Shown here one piece after another: positions 19,700 through 21,399 of a stretch of DNA of 21,399 bases (the first letter of the stretch is position 1; every line of letters begins with the position of its first letter). The position numbers and the translations under genes are program-made. A model generated the notes under the pieces. It was not told where the DNA came from and did not search any database. It saw only the letters and a list, made by a program, of their open reading frames with translations. Origin of the DNA: Limnohabitans sp. (GTDB taxonomy: Bacteria > Pseudomonadota > Gammaproteobacteria > Burkholderiales > Burkholderiaceae_C); NCBI GenBank assembly GCA_009693225.1, contig SHXP01000009.1, positions 1-21,399 on the forward strand. Reading direction: 5' to 3'.

Positions 19700-20130
19700 A
19701 CCACACCCTCCACGGTGACACCCATGGAACGGGCAGAACCGGCGATGGTGCGCACGGCTGCATCGAGATCGGCCGCCGTCATATCAACCATTTTGGTTTT
19801 GGCGATTTCTTCCAGCTGGGCGCGGGTGATCTTGCCGACCTTGTCCGCATGCGGACGGGATGAACCCTTGTCCAGCTTGATGGCCTTCTTGATCAAGGTG
19901 ACCGCAGGGGGTGTCTTGATGATGAAGGTAAAGGATTTGTCTGCAAACGCTGTGATCACCACAGGCAAAGGCAGACCGGGCTCGACGCCTTGGGTCTGGG
20001 CGTTGAACGCCTTGCAAAATTCCATGATGTTCAAACCGCGCTGGCCCAAGGCGGGACCGATGGGCGGTGAGGGATTGGCTTTACCAGCTGGCACTTGCAG
20101 CTTGATGAAGCCGACGATTTTTTTCGCCAT
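19696..20130 (-). CDS. rplK: 50S ribosomal protein L11
   Basis: A 144-aa protein of the GTPase-associated centre of 23S rRNA, contacted by elongation factors and needed for RelA activation in E. coli. The N-terminal domain shows KLQVPAGKANPSPPIGPALG with the proline-rich loop targeted by thiostrepton; the C-terminal rRNA-binding domain shows TPPAVTLIKKA and GKITRAQLEEIA, and the end reads GSARSMGVTVEG. Length matches E. coli L11 (142 aa). ATG 20130 has a strong AAAGGAG upstream. It overlaps rplA by 4 bp and follows nusG after a 156-bp spacer. Confidence 0.98.
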   Translation of the reverse strand: MAKKIVGFIKLQVPAGKANPSPPIGPALGQRGLNIMEFCKAFNAQTQGVEPGLPLPVVITAFADKSFTFIIKTPPAVTLIKKAIKLDKGSSRPHADKVGKITRAQLEEIAKTKMVDMTAADLDAAVRTIAGSARSMGVTVEGVV

Positions 20131-20286
20131 GCTTTACTCCTTTCGGGTACGAACGCCTGTTAAGGGCTCCCCGGGGTTATCGACTCTTCTTCAACCAACC
20201 GGCACCGAGTCGGGATGCGCCGGTTTTGCAATCCTGCCCGCCCGGCCAAGCGGGCGAACATTGAATGTCAGCTTGCTCGAAAAGAC
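20131..20286 (-). promoter_or_regulatory. nusG-rplK spacer with hairpins, possible L11-operon leader
   Basis: This 156-bp spacer holds two clear inverted repeats: GCCCGC/GCGGGC at 20236-20255 with an 8-base loop, and AACCGGC/GCCGGTT at 20197-20225. Neither has a T-run on the minus strand. Nearer rplK is a CCCCGGGG palindrome (20169-20176) followed on the minus strand by AGCCC. In E. coli, L1 represses translation from a site in this leader that mimics its 23S rRNA target; a similar site here is plausible, but I cannot fold it with confidence. Confidence 0.45.
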
Positions 20287-20871
20287 TCAGGTCTTCTCGA
20301 CCTGACCGAATTCGAGTTCGACGGGTGTGGCCCGACCGAAAATGGCCACAGACACACGCATCTTGTTTTTTTCATAGTTGACTTCTTCAACCGTGCCGTT
20401 GAAATCGGTGAACGGGCCGTCTTTGACACGCACAAATTCGCCGACCATGAACTCGACTTTGTGTCGCGGCTTGTCGGTGCCTTCCTGCATCTGTTTGACG
20501 ATCTTCAGAACGTCTTCCTGGGAAATAGGCGCAGGACGGTTACGCGCACCGCCGACAAAATTGGTGACTTTGTTGGTGTGCTTGACCAGGTGCCAGCTCT
20601 CGTCGTCCATGATCATTTCCACCAGCACATAGCCGGGGAAGAAACGGCGCTCAGTGGTTCTACGCTGGCCGTTTTTCATTTCGACCACCTCCTCGGTGGG
20701 CACCAGAATACGACCGAACTTGGCTTGCATACCGGCACGGTTGATGCGCTCGAGAATATTGCGCTCGACAGCTTTTTCCATGCCTGAGTAAGCATGCACC
20801 ACATACCAGCGCATATCAGGATGCGCAGGCGCAGTGGTGATCAGCGTGTTTTCCAATGATTCTTCGGTCAT
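20287..20871 (-). CDS. nusG: Transcription termination/antitermination factor NusG
   Basis: A 194-aa elongation factor that binds RNA polymerase through its N-terminal NGN domain and links it to Rho or ribosomal protein S10 through its KOW domain. The NGN domain (about 20-130) contains MRWYVVHAYSGMEKAVE and RRFFPGYVLVEM; the KOW domain (about 140-194) contains VGEFVRVKDGPFTDFNGTV. ATG 20871 was chosen because it shares one base with the secE stop (TAATG) and has GGA seven bases upstream. An in-frame ATG at 20883 would add MEKI and lies inside secE without a ribosome site. Length is slightly above E. coli (181 aa), owing to a short N-terminal extension. Confidence 0.96.
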   Translation of the reverse strand: MTEESLENTLITTAPAHPDMRWYVVHAYSGMEKAVERNILERINRAGMQAKFGRILVPTEEVVEMKNGQRRTTERRFFPGYVLVEMIMDDESWHLVKHTNKVTNFVGGARNRPAPISQEDVLKIVKQMQEGTDKPRHKVEFMVGEFVRVKDGPFTDFNGTVEEVNYEKNKMRVSVAIFGRATPVELEFGQVEKT

Positions 20872-21254
20872 TATTTTTTCCATCCCAGAATCAGGTCATA
20901 CAAAAGCCATTCGAGGATTTTGTCTGTCAGCCACAAAAAGACCGCCATGATCAGCACAAAGCCGAACACATAGGCCGTCATTTGCATGGCTTCCTTGCGC
21001 GTCGGCCAGACCACCTTGAGCACTTCACGCCAGGCATCGCGGCCGAAGCCGATCAATTGCCGGCCTTGCAGTGAAGTGAAAAACAGGACCACCGCCAGCA
21101 GCAGGCAAGCCAGCAAAACCGCCCATTGGATCAACACGCCTTGCGCTGACAACGTGTAAAAAGCCGCCAAGGCAGCCAGCACCAATGCAACGGCAGCAGC
21201 CAATTTGGCTTTGTCTGCGGTACTGATTACGTTTTCAATCTGTGCGGTGGACAT
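20871..21254 (-). CDS. secE: Preprotein translocase subunit SecE
   Basis: A 127-aa inner-membrane subunit of the SecYEG translocon. Three hydrophobic helices are visible (about 18-36, 42-62 and 94-115), the three-helix form of gammaproteobacteria and betaproteobacteria rather than the single-helix form. The conserved cytoplasmic amphipathic segment and hinge (REVLKVVWPTRKEAM, about 76-90) lie before the third helix. Length equals E. coli SecE. The ribosome site before ATG 21254 is weak. It is the first protein gene after tRNA-Trp and overlaps nusG by one base, the usual secE-nusG pairing. Confidence 0.96.
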   Translation of the reverse strand: MSTAQIENVISTADKAKLAAAVALVLAALAAFYTLSAQGVLIQWAVLLACLLLAVVLFFTSLQGRQLIGFGRDAWREVLKVVWPTRKEAMQMTAYVFGFVLIMAVFLWLTDKILEWLLYDLILGWKK

Positions 21255-21277
21255 GTCAGGCAGTCAGTTAATGGTCA

Positions 21278-21305
21278 AAAATAACAAGTCTTTTAAGCGA
21301 GCCAA
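21278..21305 (-). promoter_or_regulatory. Possible sigma-70 promoter for secE-nusG
   Basis: On the minus strand TTGGCT (21305-21300) and TATTTT (21283-21278) are 16 bp apart, each matching four of six consensus bases. The start would fall about 15-20 bases before the secE ATG. The -35 box abuts the terminator-like hairpin at 21306-21326. The match is modest, and the operon may also be read through from upstream. Confidence 0.35.
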
Positions 21306-21326
21306 GCCCGCCATGGGATGGCGGGC
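21306..21326 (-). terminator. Terminator-like hairpin after tRNA-Trp
   Basis: Perfect 9-bp arms GCCCGCCAT/ATGGCGGGC with a 3-base loop lie between the tRNA and secE. On the minus strand the stem is followed by TTGGCTCGCTT, which is T-containing but not a clean T-tract. It could terminate the tRNA transcript or act as a processing stem separating tRNA from secE mRNA. Confidence 0.6.
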
Positions 21327-21334
21327 CTGTTGTT

Positions 21335-21356
21335 CACCCGGCATTTCTACCAGGTG
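21335..21356 (-). other. Hairpin overlapping the tRNA 3' CCA
   Basis: On the minus strand CACCTGG and CCGGGTG form seven pairs (one G-U) around an 8-base loop. The 5' arm begins inside the encoded CCA of the tRNA, so the precursor 3' trailer can pair with the tRNA end. It is followed 9 bases later by the stronger hairpin at 21306-21326. Confidence 0.45.
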
Positions 21357-21399
21357 GCAGGGGCAGAGGGAATCGAACCCCCAACCTTCGGTTTTGGAG
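21355..21399 (-). tRNA. tRNA-Trp (CCA), 3' part, cut by window edge
   Basis: The visible part runs from position 32 of the anticodon loop to the 3' CCA. The loop reads CTCCAAA, giving anticodon CCA at 21397-21395 for UGG codons. The anticodon-stem 3' side, the T-arm (GGGGG-TTCGATT-CCCTC, one wobble pair), the acceptor 3' strand TGCCCCT, discriminator G and an encoded CCA are all present. It resembles E. coli tRNA-Trp in this half. In many betaproteobacteria and gammaproteobacteria tRNA-Trp lies between a tuf gene and secE, so tuf is expected just outside the window. Confidence 0.93.

Noticed and set aside
19145..20305. 386-codon + strand frame opposite rplA and rplK
   Set aside because: It spans two genes and the spacer, antisense to ribosomal protein genes; no domain seen.

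Overview
The window is a core housekeeping region of a betaproteobacterium, most likely in the order Burkholderiales. Three things point there. The run tRNA-Trp, secE, nusG, rplK, rplA, rplJ, rplL, rpoB, rpoC is the standard proteobacterial RNA-polymerase/ribosomal cluster. RpoB (1370 aa) and RpoC (1405 aa) have betaproteobacterial-type lengths. The NtrX-like regulator lacks its AAA+ domain, a form I associate with Burkholderiales. There is no sign of mobile DNA, CRISPR or a defence island, and gene density and base composition look even.

Layout. Positions 1-145 hold the 5' end of a small unrecognised gene read leftwards. A 162-bp divergent intergenic region follows, with an 18-bp perfect palindrome at 218-235, and then icmF (308-3604, the only full gene on the + strand), a fused B12-dependent isobutyryl-CoA mutase with its own G-protein chaperone. 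Everything from 3694 to the right edge is on the minus strand. Read in its own direction, from high to low coordinates, it is: tRNA-Trp (cut by the window edge), a terminator-like hairpin, secE, nusG, rplK, rplA, an L10-type mRNA leader, rplJ, rplL, a structured 254-bp spacer, rpoB, rpoC, an intrinsic terminator, then lemA-like, rsmB, a DUF4390 gene, ntrY and ntrX.

The right-hand two thirds make the protein-export subunit SecE, the elongation factor NusG, ribosomal proteins L11, L1, L10 and L7/L12, and the two large RNA polymerase subunits. Expression is probably balanced at RNA level: an L10 leader with a kink-turn-like element lies before rplJ, and seven consecutive inverted repeats fill most of the rplL-rpoB spacer. 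Downstream of the rpoC terminator is a second, tightly packed unit whose genes overlap by a few bases (lemA/rsmB GTGA, DUF4390/ntrY ATGA). It couples a 16S rRNA methyltransferase to an NtrYX-type two-component system.

The most useful second-look items are the palindromic operator candidate before icmF, the hairpin array between rplL and rpoB, the L10 leader, and the receiver-plus-Fis NtrX without an ATPase domain. I saw no convincing novel multi-gene system. No gene-free stretch exceeds 300 bases.
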